DNA of 64,000 nucleotides from Ancylostoma caninum (Eukaryota > Nematoda > Chromadorea > Rhabditida > Ancylostomatidae), in assembly GCA_037903475.1 (NCBI GenBank), contig JBAJFG010000347.1, positions 1,426,001 to 1,490,000 on the forward strand. Reading direction: 5' to 3'. The translations under genes were made by a program, and so were the position numbers. The notes below the pieces were generated by a model, which saw only the letters and a program-made list of their open reading frames with translations, made no database searches and was not told where the DNA came from. Of the stretch, positions 47,695-60,035 are shown in pieces (position 1 is the first letter of the stretch; the number at the start of each line of letters is the position of its first letter).

Positions 47695-47988
47695 ATGGCA
47701 AGCAGTGTTCAACATAGTGAAAATATCCAAGAATTCCATTCCCTTCTCTTCCTTGGATTTCTTTTTTTTTTGGATTTCAAAAGAGTTTTGAGAAGAAAAA
47801 GCAGTTCTTCTCGTTTTGGGAGGGCTCTTGCTCAAGATCCTACCTTATCTCGCGAGATAGAGGAACAAGGAACTTCTGCTCATAACTACTGCTGGAAATG
47901 CAGGAAACACCCGGAATATTCTGGGAATTTGAGCCATGTTCTCCATGTGTTTAAACTATCGGACAGCTGTTCCTGCTCGGCATATTAA
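47695..47988 (+). CDS. ORF of 97 codons with one hydrophobic segment
   Basis: ATG frame MASSVQHSENIQEFHSLLFL...; residues 17-29 (LLFLGFLFFLDF) form a possible single membrane helix, followed by a basic Ser-rich stretch (RVLRRKSSSSRFGR) and a cysteine-containing C-terminus (CWKC, SCSCSAY). The layout would suit a short type II-like membrane protein, but no family is recognised and no splice signals define it. Confidence 0.25.
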   Translation: MASSVQHSENIQEFHSLLFLGFLFFLDFKRVLRRKSSSSRFGRALAQDPTLSREIEEQGTSAHNYCWKCRKHPEYSGNLSHVLHVFKLSDSCSCSAY

Positions 47989-49570
47989 CTCAGTCTAAAC
48001 TTTGGCAATCTGCGCTTATAAAGCATCAACAAATAGAAATATCGCGCAACCATTTCCTTCCCTGATAGACTTCACGAGTTTGAACTTCTATCACCGCATT
48101 ATTTTTCAGCAATTTTTGGTTCATCCTTTGCGTGTAAATAAATGAGCTAATAAATGAGTAACGTGGCAGGGCGAGGCAAATGGTATTCCCCTTTTTATAT
48201 TGTTCCAAACAAGGCGATAGTTGAGTATCTGTGCGTATTGCTAGCTTTTCTTGCAACTCTCTCTAACTGCTGCTCACTTTCTCGCGCCCTTTTTCTCTCT
48301 GACGCTTCTCCAACTATCGTCCTCAGTAGAATAGGATATATATGGTTACTTTTTATTATGAGCTAATAAATGCTCTGAGCGTCGCAATACGCACGCATGT
48401 CAATGAAGGAAGATGAATCAAGACGCACGCACGCATGTCACACTCTGACGCTTGCCGTGATTCAGGAGGTGTAGCGAAGAATATATCCTTGCTTTACCCG
48501 TCGCAAACGTCACTATTCATCGAAACTCGTCCATAATGGTTCTCCATGTGGTCTCTGACGCATGGATGCGCACGTACACAGCGGGTTTCAATTGGCCCTA
48601 AACGGCCACGGTGACATGGCGAAATCTCTTGGTGATGCTATGGAAATTGTTCCTTTCTTGAGCCACGCTTCTTACATTAAGTGGATTTACTGGTAACTAC
48701 ACAGCGTCTTTAGGTTACCTATACTACCATCCAGAACTATTTACCCAGTTTATTTCTACCCTTAGAGCTGCTAACGCATTTCAGGGATGAAAGGACTTTT
48801 AGGTTTAGGAGTACATGAACTTAGCGTCGCATGAGATGCTTATTTCTTTCTGGAAATTTACACTAACTAAATATGCCTACTTCACTGCCCCGAAATTTCC
48901 CAAATTTCTAGCCGTTTGCAGCTTCTCTCTCCTAGTTTTCCACTCTCGCCGCCTCCTGATTTTGATGTGTTCATACTCTGAATGATATCGATTTTTTGAT
49001 ATCCTAGCTTTTGTCTGAGTAACTCCGCTTTGAGCTGAGTAGGAATTCCAGCTGGTACTCGCCTTCTTATGGATATCTCATTCTGGTCCATTCCACCTCT
49101 AAGGATTTTCTGGCATGTTCCCAACTGTTCTGGGCTCTGGTCCTGTTTGTCACAACAGTTCCTGGATAACAGTTCCATTTACCCAAAATTTTTACCAGCT
49201 CATCTCGTAGTGTCCACCCACATTTGGGATCTAGAAGCATCTTTTCCTAATTCTCTTCATTATTTATACATATCTGCAGTAATCCTGATTCAGTTTCGTT
49301 TCTCTTGCAACGGCTAAGCAACACGGACGCTACGCGGTTTTGTTGGTCCTAACACGCCCTGACACATTTGTTTGGATAATGACGGGTCAAAAAAGGGCCT
49401 TTCGCACGAACTCGTTGGACTCCACGTATTAAATGTCAGGGCGTGTCAGAGGCGGTAGAACTGCATTGCTGTTGTGCTGCGAAGCGGCTGTGAAGCGGTG
49501 GCAATGAACTGCCAATAGGTCATTTTATGAGTGTTTACTGGGAAACTTGTCCGTGCTAACTCGTCCTATC
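47989..49570. other. no gene supported
   Basis: Includes a CpG-rich repeat-like block (48375-48600) sharing GACGCACGCACGCATGTCA words with the 8.0 and 46.0 kb regions, and a small inverted repeat (ACACGCCCTGACA with TGTCAGGGCGTGT, 49356-49449). Confidence 0.4.
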
Positions 49571-50132
49571 ATGCCGTCCATTCGTTTCCGCACGTTTTCC
49601 ATATTTCTTGCCAAAACTCTGGCATTCAGCGAGTGCTATCGTTCGACTGCGGTCAGATATCGGCCAGAGAGCGCGGTTTTACACGAGACGCAGTCACGAC
49701 GTTCTTCCTTTCGTTCGAGCGACGACGGCGGCATCCCAGGTGAGCATGAATTTGACAGTGTTCCAGCAGAGCTGGACAACTCGTCCACAGGGCGTCTCCG
49801 TTCATATTCGAGCTGTTAGAGGCTTTGATTACGATGGCTAGGAGTGTTTTTCTTGTACGCATTTCTGTGTGGGAATTGCCGATATTTTGAAAGTCTGTGA
49901 AGGAGGCTAAGGAGAGTACTAAACTTACTCCGCCTTCTGCCGCAAATTCCTGCTCAGAATTTGCCTCTTGTCCTCTCGACAGTGTCTTACTGGCACCTCG
50001 CCACCAATGCACTTCTTTTCTACTAATATCAACGTCGTTTCTTCGTCAGGAACGACAAAAGAGCGCTTTTTCCGCGTCGTCATCGGAGACGTTTGCACTT
50101 TGAAGCGCCGTGGAATTTCTCCGCTATCCTAG
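49571..50132 (+). CDS. two-exon gene model, 83 codons, unknown protein
   Basis: Exon 1 49571-49739 (ATG; MPSIRFRTFSIFLAKTLAFS...), donor CCCAG|GTGAGC; intron 310 nt; acceptor TTCTTCGTCAG; exon 2 50050-50132 (TAG). The junction is in phase and gives DDGGIPGTTKERFFRVVIGD. Exon 1 is Ser/Arg-rich (SRRSSFRSSDDGG). The competitor is on the minus strand: a 119-codon frame (49653-50012, MHWWRGASKTLSRGQEANSE...) covers exon 1 and the intron and itself contains a plausible GTAAGT...CACACAG intron. The two cannot both be wholly coding without overlap, so the strand is unresolved. No domain on either. Confidence 0.3.
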
Positions 50133-50580
50133 GCTCATATCTCCGCGAGCCGGCTCCTGTGTGAGCGTGTATTTCACCTACTTCTAGCTCATTTTTTATA
50201 TAGTAATTACTGCCAGTAGTGTTTGCAGCAAAAGGTTTGGGATAAATCTAATTGCGCGTGCAATTCATCATATTTGCCGCTGTAAGAGGGGACATCGAAG
50301 CGAACATATTTAGAAAATATGAATAAAATTTGCTTAGACATTGAAAATGCGAGCAAAGAGAAAAAGCAAAAATTCGGTTGTGAATTACAGTAAAGTCATT
50401 TTGGATGTTATTTGTGTTGTGTCGTTTTTTTTTCATTTTTTTCATCTGATATGTACATGAGAACGTTCCGTCATCTTCCCTTTTTTTTCTACTTTGATCT
50501 CTTTTCTTCATTGAAAGTGTTAGACAAAAAAAACTACTGGTAACTAATTAAAACTAGAAAATACCTTGTTCTTGCGATTT

Positions 50581-50830
50581 TCATAGCCGGCCATAGCACA
50601 AGAAGTTCAGCTCAGAAGACTTGTAACTATGTATAGAATTTTTTACTTTTAGGCGAAAAAGGCGAAGGCGAGCATGATCATTGTTTTCCAGTTTTCTGTC
50701 CCTAATTTTGGAATCTTTTGTTCTCTTAGTGGCACAGGCTGTTCTCGCTTTCTTGGGAATACATAGATTTCTGGTCTGCAAGTGCTCCATAACTCCGTAA
50801 CAAGTCCAGACGTTAATCTCGAAGTGAAAC
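50581..50830 (-). CDS. possible terminal exon, 83 codons, unknown protein
   Basis: Minus-strand frame after an acceptor-like TTTTTTCAAAG. It begins FHFEINVWTCYGVMEHLQTR and continues into a strongly basic region (KKARTACATKRTKDSKIRDR), ending ELNFLCYGRL and TGA. Codon use is typical and Trp/Tyr/Cys are well placed, so it looks coding. An internal ATG at the GVMEH position could be a start if this is instead a first exon. The acceptor is weak (AAAG), and no upstream partner was found. Confidence 0.3.
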
Positions 50831-51785
50831 CTTTGAAAAAAAAGCAACGAAACTTGCCAGCAGGTTAGAAACTATCCAGCGTGGTAAATCCTTACCGATT
50901 TTTTTTTGCATCAACGCAAGGAGCTACAGGAAGTGTTACAACCTCCAGAAATTTCCTGTCCAGACCACATCCAGAACGGCTAAAACGAACGGCTGTACGT
51001 ATGTTATGCGTTTAGATTATATGGAAACCCTCTCAACTCCCCCCTCCAAGAAACCCTTGCTAAAAATTCATTGTCGGACCATCGTTCACGGGATAAGGAG
51101 GGGGTAATGGACATCCGATGCGCGAGTAACAAGATTCTTACTCATTCTGCATCACTAACTGTAGTGCGGCACTAGAAAACTGTAGAAAATTAGAAAGTAT
51201 ACCGACTTCAGTAAGAAAATGACAAGGAAATCCAAAATTAACGTTGGGCATGTTAAAAGAATATTCAGTAGCTCAGTGCGGAAGTGTTCGAGTATTCTGT
51301 GCGATATCACATGGAACCCAAGGCGAATTTTGTGTTAAGAAATATTTTTCTTAGATTTATAAGACCGTAGAAGCCGAAACGTGCTGTTAACTCATGGGAC
51401 AATTGTAATTCAATTACTCATCTTGATAATTTTCCTTACGTTTGTACCTCCCAAAGGAAATTTGTGGTTAAAAGAAGTTCCTGAGTCTGCATTTTTGTGT
51501 GTGGTTCCTTCAATCTCAGAGATCTGCATTCAGGCAACACTAATCCACCGATCCGCATTTCCTTGATTCGTAGAACTGCCATGTTTTCCTTCTGGGGAAG
51601 GAGGGTGGACAGTGATGGCGGAGTGGTTGTGAGGTTTTTGATGTTTAAAAGCTTCCGTGTTCTGTGCAGCTGAGCGTGATTCCCGTAAGAACGGCTATTT
51701 TTTCACGCCTGTTATCGACTTCAACCAGTCCGTTACGATCGTCTGTCTGATTTTCCTTTTCGTTCAGTTATTTTTTTCTCTTCCT

Positions 51786-52336
51786 TCACAATTCCGATGG
51801 GGAAATCATTTTGACCCTTTCTGACAATATGTAATTATTGTGATATTTCACTTGTAAAAACGACCAAAGTGTCCAAACAGGTTCCATAATAGGGAATGAC
51901 TTCCCATAAAGCGACATTCCATGTGCGGACGTCACGGATCCGCGTTTTTTCCACTCGTTCTCAGTCAATGATGCGGGCGACGAGTTGCTGCTCATTGGTC
52001 ATATGCATGTTTCGGCTGGTTAACGCAGTCTTTGAGCTCCTGTATGAGTTACCGTCCTTGTTTACTACGGATATCGTAGATCTTCGTGATCTTAGGGTTA
52101 TTTTCTTGATTTCTTGCATTCAGCATCATGTAAGACATCGTTACTGTGTAAGACATCGTTACTGCTCAGCTAGGAGCCGCTCGAAGCATCTGTCTAGCTT
52201 CGCTCTTGTTCAGCTGAAGCTCTTGAAGCATGGTGTACTTTTTTCGATTTTTTATCCATTATTTTTGGAACGCAATCATGGTCATGGTGCTCTGAATTTT
52301 CCGGAACCAGGCAAAAAAAAAGCACTGAAAGGTTGA
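51786..52336. other. coding-like segment with overlapping frames on both strands
   Basis: Plus strand: a 146-codon ATG frame (51896-52336), hydrophobic in the middle and carrying the duplicated hexapeptide VRHRYC. Minus strand: a 69-codon ATG frame (51786-51995, MSSNSSPASLTENEWKKRGS...) with better codon use. I cannot decide between them, and a transposon fragment is equally likely. Confidence 0.2.
52129..52164 (+). repeat. 18-bp tandem duplication
   Basis: Two exact head-to-tail copies of TGTAAGACATCGTTACTG. In frame for the plus-strand ORF it duplicates six residues. Confidence 0.9.
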
Positions 52337-55300
52337 TGCAAAAATGGTCCGGGCTTTCACTACCTCGTCTTTATGTAGTGAGGTCTGTGGTAAATTCTTC
52401 CTAGTAATGGCATTTTATGTCACTAGAAAGCCTATTCCATGCTGATCTTTGATGTGGCTTTCATTTCCGATTTTTGGTTTTGTTTTTTTTAAACTTTTTG
52501 CATTCACAATGGTAATAATATTCATAATAGTAACCAAAAACAGCATATCATCCGAAATTGCCTGGTAAACATAACATTCTTCCGAACAAGAGAGATTTTG
52601 AGAACTTTTCTGCGCTCAATTTCTTCAACTATTCTTCCTGGAATTTATTCACTTAGGCTACTTATGTATGATGTGTGAATCCAGGGCTTAGCCTCTTGTT
52701 ATCCTTGCTGTTTCGTACCAAAACGTTAGTTACATCAAAAATTACTTGATCAAAAATTAAGTACATCAAAAATTCCACCAAGAGCTAACTCCTTATTTTC
52801 CGGCTCAAAACAGCCAAGACATGACCCTTTCGTCCAAGAAAAAAAATATAAGAATCCTTCCTCATTCAACTTTCCCCCTAACTTTCCTGGGACTTTTTTG
52901 AGCGACGAACCAAAGGGTCTCAAAGGTCTTCCCGTAATCCTGTGCACTCTGCCGATCAAACTCGTTGACCAAAGCCACTTCTGTGGCGCTCATAACTGCG
53001 CGCATCGTCAACAGCGTTTGATCACTGGTCATTGAATGCCTACCAACGCGCATGTTCTGTTTTCCATTCGTAGCTTCACCAACGTTGGCTTCTCGCCTTT
53101 GTTTTCGTGGCGTCGCGAACGTTTTTGGGTAGTTGCGTTGATGTTCCAGCCATTTTCAGTATGCCTACCTTGACCCGGCTTCGTTAATGTCTATTCCATG
53201 AAATTTCGTGAAAATCCTTGATCGATCGAAATGAAATCAGACATTCCTCTTTTTTTGTAATTTGAGGGCATGGAGTCGGAGATATCACATCTATGAATCC
53301 ACACGCTGCTCATTCGAAATCCACGGGGGAAGAGAGACCATCTGAATTACCACCCCTTCAACACTTACAAGTTATGACGCTAAAACTAAGGAGTACTTAT
53401 TGACTTGGGTTGCTTTATTTACATGTTTAACCTCGAATTTCTTGAATTACAATCGATGTGGGTGGTGCCTAATTGTGCCCTGGTGTTCTGTATAAACTTA
53501 CAACGACCAGATTTCGAGGGTTTTTTTTGAATATTTCTCTGTTGCTTACTCAATATCATAACTATGTCCCAATTGGTAGTCATGGAAATTTTAGAGAAAA
53601 AAAGGGTGCAGGAAAGTACTCGAAGACGAAAGCCAGAAAGGTATGTAGCTAATAGCTACAAAAAACTCAGCTATCATTTTTTTTCGAAACGGGCTTAGGA
53701 AGAAAAGGTAAGAAAAATGAGAAAATAGCGGGAAATCAAACAGAAAAGAAACCAAACAAATGGTGAGGAAGTCCAAGTAGTTTCGATTTTCGGACTCTAG
53801 GGCTCAATCTTTCGCTTTTTTTTTCTTTGTGGGAAGTCCCAAAAAACCTTTGTAAAGAACCACTATTCACTCTACAGTTCTCAGCTGATTTCGGTTAAGA
53901 TTTTTTAAGGGTTTTCATCTAACTCCCGCTAGAGCAGCTTCCATATCTGATCCATCCTGTCGTGTGTTTCCGTTTCCAATGGTCTCGTTCTTTTTAAAAA
54001 AAAATCGACCTACGTAGCTAGTCCTAACTCACCCTCCTTGTGAGATGTGGCAAAGGGTTAAGAAGTCTACAAGAGAAAAGCTTCTATCTATGACTTCTAT
54101 GTTTTCATTCTTATCATGCGTTTTGTTGGCATTTTGAAGAAATCCATCTTCCTTTTCTCCTTCTTATTTTCTTTATTTTCGCACTGTTGTATACTTCTTC
54201 GCTCCCCTAAAGTGCGGCACAGAGCCACACGCCCTTATATTCGATATCGTTGATGTTGATGTAAGCTTGCACTAAAACCCAATTCAAAATTAATTCAAGA
54301 AAAGTGTTTATAGGGCAACTCATACGCAGAAACGTCTATACTATTGCATCTAGCATGAAGACAGAAGAAACTTTTGGCGTGGCTGCGTCCTCACTCACAA
54401 ACTGAAGGGATTTTCGCAAGTTCTAAATGCGAAATGTCCAGTTGTAACCGTCATTCATTCATTCATTCATTCATTCATTCATTCATTCATCCATTCATTC
54501 ATTCACACCCCATTGCGTTCTCATTGGGGAACAACCTTGAGAAAATTGTAGAGCCATCCGGATCGAGTTAAAAGGCACATTATTGCTAATATTTCCTCGT
54601 TCTTCTCTACTTTTTTCTTCTCTTCTCACTATTTCTCTTGCCATAGCTTGCGGCTCAGGAACTTTGAACGTGTTTCCCCAATCAATATCCATTGCTTCCT
54701 GTCAACATCTCAATGAGAACGAGTTTTCAAGTGTCTCCCGAGCCCTTTACGATGGTGCGTCTGACATTTCTGGGCGGTAAGACCCGCATATGGGCACCTC
54801 CTAGAGGAGCTACTCGTTGACGGGCAGCTCGACTTGTGAGAGGGCTCTTCGTCACGAATCACTACCACTTTACCGTTGTTTACTTGGGCTCGCTGCTCGA
54901 ATTCCTCCCGGAAATCCTGGGGTTCCCGTCGCGGGGTTCCAGATCCTAGCGATCCGATAAGAACGCATCTATGCTGTCAGAGCGGGTCTATTGTTTCATG
55001 GACCTTCTTTCCAGTTGTCCTTTGATTCCCTTAACTGGTAAGGAGAGGAGCCTTCTGATGACGCGACCGTGCTTTTCCCACGAAATCACATTTCACTAAT
55101 GGATCTTGGCTTTTAGTGCTTCCTTGTTTCATGTTAAGTGTCCTTAATCTCGGCTGAGGTCTTCTGCCTCCATCTTGTCCTTATATGGCTTCTAAGAATT
55201 TCTCATCATCGGTGATTAGAGCAAATTAGTGGTGGCCATCCTGTACTTACTCTTGGTGATTCTCCTGAAATCCATTTCGTCCTGCTACTTCCTTGATTCT

Positions 55301-57966
55301 GTTATCTCTATGTTGATGTTGGGATTCCATTACCCTCACCCCCTCCTCGAAATGTCGCCATTTTCTCCAGCTTATTTCTGCCTCCCTCCCTCAGACCTGA
55401 AAACATCTGCTGTCAATTATCTCATGTTGTTTTCGCGCCTCTTCGATTGCATAATAGTAGGCGACGTCATCTGTCCGACGGCGTCCGCGTCGAGTAGGAG
55501 GATTTCCCCATACCGTTGTGCTTTCCTCGCTAAGATCCCACGATTCGTAGTAAAATCCATGTACACTACCTTCTCGATTCATATCGCTGGATCAACCACG
55601 GCAGGGTCAAGACTGGTGATGACAGAAAAAGTGAGATGCCTTCCTGCACCCAAATTTCTACCTCGATACAACCGCCTTCGCCTGCATGCGTCTCTCCCCT
55701 CCACTTATTTACCCGGCAAGAATACGATCCCCATCTTCTGCCTATAATTTCCTTCCCTTCACCCCTGCCACCCCCTCGCTGCTAATTTATCGTCACACGC
55801 TTGTTCCTGATCTAGAGTGAGGCTAGACTCTAGACGTCTTGACGTTTTTCCACCTGCTTCCGCCCTACCCTCATCAACGTCTACTTGTTATTCCCAGCAA
55901 TTTACCATAGTTGTTTGGCCTTCGATAATTCAAAGAAAACCAGTTATTTTCAGTCTTATTATTGTAGGAACTTCTGAGAAATACTTCTGTGCTTGTTTGG
56001 GTTCTTGAGCGGAAGCACATGTGTTCAAATCCCAGCACATGACTAGGCTGTTGTGATGAATCTTGGAGAAAGGAATGAAGGATTTTTTTTTCAAAATTCT
56101 GTCTCCCACTGCTACCGTTCTTACTGGTTTGTCGACATTTTGTTAAAAAAAGAAGGAAGGCTAAAAATATAAAAGTCAACGTTTGAGACACAAAGGAAAG
56201 ACAAATTTTTGAAACACATACCACTGTTTTTCCTATTTACCACCAATAAGGAATACCACCAATTTTTATGGTTTAAATCTATGAAATACTAACCATTTAA
56301 TTTTTCACATCACGTTTAAATCGTTTCACGTGGTTAACATTTTTCATCCTACTTTTGCTTTTACTTGGTTTACCTGCTTTTCGTTAATTCATCTGTGAGG
56401 ATCATGGAAATCAGAGAAAACTACGCTGTCCTGAAGGGGAAAGAGAAGTCTCGGCATTCCATATGAACTTGTCGTTTTCTGTTGGTTTCGAATGTAAGTA
56501 CTGGATTAGAATTCTTCGAATTCGAATATTCGATCGGATCATGTAGGTCGAAAATTTGGATATTTGAGTAAAGAGAGGCCAATACAATATTGATGGGAGA
56601 AAAGGGAGGGCTGTCGGATTTCCTCAATTATTTGAACTTTTTTCGAATACGTTTTGAACTTATTAAATTGGATTGAAATCTAATTTGTTGGATTGATCGA
56701 ATTAGATAGCTTTCATTCCTAATTACATTTTCTAGTAGTTGTTCCTGTTACGACTCCTGTCTTTCCCGTTTAAATTCCAGCCTTAGGTTTGTTTTAGGCT
56801 TCAGTTGCCTTATAAGCGAAGAACTTTCTCTGAATGGATATTAGCTTATTAATTTTTATAATAATTCTTATTTATGGTGTAGTAATGACTAGAGAAAAAA
56901 ATTTAGCCTGTTAATTTCAATTGGTATTTTAATTATGTTATAAATTTATAGCCTAAATTTCTTTTGTACCACAAACAAAAAGTTTAAATAAACTAAAAAG
57001 CTATCTTTATTTCCTCAGTATTTGTCTTGCTATACATGTAATTCCTGGCAAAGTTTCAAAGAAAATTACATATCGAATTGTGCTTAAGCATGTAACCAAT
57101 AAACAAAATAAACAAAAAACAAAAACAAAAGTACCTAATCTCCGTTTCGTTCCTTCCACTAGAGGAGAAAATAGGAAAAGAACCAAAACCGTTCATGTCC
57201 ACCTTGCCCTCATATTGAATCTTCATGATGTCCCAGAGACCTTAATTACCTTTCACTGTCACACTAATTCTCGGATCGCAAATTCCATCCTAGCTAGCAC
57301 GTCTTTTTCTCCAATTTGGTCTCTCGTACCCTTTCCAATGCAAAAAAAGTTGTTTTGTTCGTTTTCCGTGCAAACATGCGGTTTCGATGACAATAGGGAC
57401 TGCGTATGGTCAACAATGTCTAGACTGTGTGAAGCCGCACAGTCTCATCTCACCCTCCACCTCCCCCCCCCATGGGAGCAAGCCTAACCCTTACACGTTG
57501 CAATTTAGCCCTTGTTGCTTCTTCTTTGCTTTGAAGACGTTAGAATTCGTCCAAAGGAACTTCCCTTCTCTCGTTGACCTTTGTATTTACTCGAGTAATC
57601 GGCTTCCTTTCAGTTAAAAGTGCTGCACGCTAGAGTTTCGAAGAAGTTTAAATCAACAATGCTAATTGTGTACTTGTGACTTTCGGCATTTCCTTCAGGA
57701 ATTCCTCTGGGAAATCCTGGGAATTCTTTTGAAAAAGCCATGGATCACGCTAGACGCACTGCCCTTTCACGTGTTCTGCGAAATTTCCCCAGTTGATCCC
57801 AGAAGCAATTTGTTAGGGCTTTCTATGGCCATTCGCAACGCCCTTAGGGTATAATTTGGGGGGAGAACGCGGTGCTGGAGCGTCGATTAGCTAATTGAAT
57901 GGTCCCCACAGCGATTCCCATTGGCCCCATAGGGACCATGATTAATTCCGGCGGCGTTAATGAAAG
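52337..57966. other. long intergenic stretch
   Basis: No spliced model or RNA gene seen. A minus-strand frame at 52862-53053 (MRVGRHSMTSDQTLLTMRAV...) and frames around 55.2-55.7 kb are protein-like in parts but unsupported. The only clear structure is the ATTC microsatellite. Confidence 0.35.
54451..54504 (+). repeat. (ATTC)n microsatellite
   Basis: About thirteen tandem ATTC units with one CATCC interruption near 54490. Confidence 0.95.
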
Positions 57967-58275
57967 ATGGGCAGGCACCGACAGGCAGTTGTGGATGCCC
58001 TGGATGCTCCTTGCTTATTTTCACGTATTCTTACAGCGGCAATTCGCCGGCTGGTGTGGTGCTGGCCGATATCGGCAGAAAAACCGGATTTTTCTGAGGC
58101 TGTTCTCATTATACTCATCTCCTCCACTCAGTCAGTACCAGTTTTCCTCTTCCAGATTCCATCTGCAGTTTTCTTGTCTATCATCTTCTCACTCTCGTGG
58201 AATTTCATGGATTTGCTTCCCGAATGTTTTGTTTTCTCCAGCGTCACCGAACCGTGTCTTGCGCATGGTTTTTGA
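57967..58275 (+). CDS. ORF of 102 codons, unknown, hydrophobic C-terminal half
   Basis: ATG frame MGRHRQAVVDALDAPCLFSR followed by ILTAAIRRLVWCWPISAEKP. The first 40 residues look helical and coding-like; the rest is strongly hydrophobic (SVPVFLFQIPSAVFLSIIFS). The second half may be translated intron, since the pyrimidine-rich CTTCCAG at 58154 would be a good acceptor. Another frame (57899-58291) overlaps. No family recognised. Confidence 0.2.
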   Translation: MGRHRQAVVDALDAPCLFSRILTAAIRRLVWCWPISAEKPDFSEAVLIILISSTQSVPVFLFQIPSAVFLSIIFSLSWNFMDLLPECFVFSSVTEPCLAHGF

Positions 58276-58686
58276 TACCGCTGCCCCATGAACTTTGGCG
58301 CATTTGGGCGATCCACTGAGATTAGCAATATCCGAGAGTGAAAACAGTGTGTAACACGATAACACAGCGCGACTGCGTACTTTTGTGAAGCGTCAAAGGA
58401 CTCAAGCATCAACAGCTAACGCATGCGAACCCTTGTTTATGCGTACATGTTCGAGTAAGGAAGCGGTCATGCGTAAGGCTACATTTCTTAATAAGGGGCT
58501 TGGTAGCTTGAATAACCCCTCACTGGGACTATTCTGAGGAAGTTGTCCTTCTCCCCGTCTGCGAATACCAGGGGATTTCTCTCAGCTTACCCTGGTCTTC
58601 CGGGTCACACTTGGGTAGCGCAGTTGCTCTCAGATCCATCTCCGCCTTTTTTGTCCCGGGAAGTAGGTCTCATTTTCTTTTGGAAT

Positions 58687-59593
58687 CAGGGCGCAGCACC
58701 AGGTGGTCATTTACCACCAGGACTTAGTAGCGTCCTGCAGAATCAGGGGGCTTAGCACCAGTGTCCGAGGCGTAGCCAACCGCTAACCGTCTACTGATGT
58801 TAGAGACAAGCAGATTTCAGAGAGGCACTTCTGGAGAATCATCAAACTCGTGGCTGAAGACCATCGTTGTTCAACCATTTATTCCATCCCTACCCTGCAC
58901 TCTGGTGCGCTCCAGTGATAATGTGGTGTTGCTCATCCTGAAGGAGACGTATCATGTTGGAATTTTGACTGTAGATGCGCACTATACCAACGAGTATCCC
59001 CCCAAAGTAGCACCGTTCGTTTTTGAGAAACCGTCTTCGTTAATGAGAAAAACCATCATTAATGGTCAAAAAGTGGTTTTTGACCATTTTTTGACCATTA
59101 ATGACGGTTTTTTTCAAAAACGAAGACGGTTTCTCAAAAACGAAAGATGCCACCTTGAGGGAGAGTTGATACCACCTAGGCGCATTTCTTTGTGTTGACA
59201 GCGTATCGGAACACTTCCTCAAACGAGAGAAATTTCCTGGGAAGGTTCTGGGTTTGAGAGAAGAAACCACGCTCCAATGACAATTTCTTGTATCTGACAG
59301 GTCCTATAACAAGTTTCAACGAGTTATAGCGGCATCAAACAGTTCCGTACTGAGATCGGTTTTTCGAGGATTTTAGTTTGAATTTGAGATGATTCGGGCT
59401 GTCTTCGCTAAATGGTACTCATTTCTTGCTGAAATATCATTCGTCGTCTCACTAACGCTTATTTAAGTCACTTTTTAGTGCTATCTGCTTTTCCTGAGAG
59501 AACCCTAGTGTGTAGGTACTTAGTAGCCCATTTCGGAATCTGACTGGACTTAGTACTCCCCAACCGACACTGACCACCTAGTGCTGCGCCCTG
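58687..59593. mobile_element. non-autonomous hAT-like transposon with 8-bp target duplication
   Basis: Terminal inverted repeats: left CAGGGCGCAGCACCAGGTGG, right the complement of CAGGGCGCAGCACTAGGTGG. The element is flanked by an exact 8-bp direct repeat TTTGGAAT (58679-58686 and 59594-59601). CAGGG-type ends plus 8-bp target duplications define the hAT superfamily. The 907-bp body has no DDE transposase or BED finger frame; its longest ORF (58797-59198) runs through the internal hairpin and looks incidental. The intact target duplication points to a fairly recent insertion. Confidence 0.85.
59016..59144. repeat. 57-bp hairpin inside the hAT element
   Basis: Left arm 59016-59072 (TTCGTTTTTGAGAAACCGTC...) pairs with 59088-59144 with only a few mismatches, leaving a 15-nt loop. 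The inner part repeats TGACCATT/AATGGTCA words. Confidence 0.9.
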
Positions 59594-59939
59594 TTTGGAA
59601 TGGCAACTTCAAGTCCTTGTGAATTTTCCTAGAAGCCGGGTAATCGGGTAATTGAAACGGCTTTACATCGATGTTACAGCGTATTTTTTGCTGAACCTGT
59701 GGTTTTTTCTGGAACGTAGCCCAGCAGAGCAGTTGCCATCAAAGCCCCTCTTACCCTGCATTTTCTCCAGGCTATGAGCTTCCAGAAATCAGGGAGTTGA
59801 GGAGCTAGTGTATAATCCGCGTGCTATTCACGCTTTCTCCTACGTTTTAAGTTCCACTGTTTTGTTTTGCACTACTCATCTCCATATTTGCTTTATTTTC
59901 GTTTCTTGTATGATGTGACAATCATATTTATATTCTTTG

Positions 59940-60022
59940 TACTATTTGTTTTGTCTCTCTCGTCTTCCTATTTGACTGCCTTGACAATTATCACACCATG
60001 TGATGTAGTAAATAAATAAATA
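59940..60022 (+). mobile_element. probable LINE 3' tail
   Basis: Plus-strand ATCACACCATGTGATGTAGT followed by an AAATAAATAAATA tail, resembling the tail at 13.8 kb (CATGTGCAGTGCACGTGGGT then AAATAAATAAATAAA on the minus strand). It ends 14 bp before the long inverted repeat. No coding remnant recognised. Confidence 0.35.
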
Positions 60023-60035
60023 CAAGGTATGAAAG

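Noticed and set aside
55229..55747. 172-codon plus-strand ORF
   Set aside because: Hydrophobic and Ser/Pro-rich with no splice or start support; the minus strand is equally open in part (55391-55582).
56015..56045. T-arm-like GTTCAAATCCC suggesting a second tRNA
   Set aside because: No A box, anticodon arm or acceptor stem can be formed around it.
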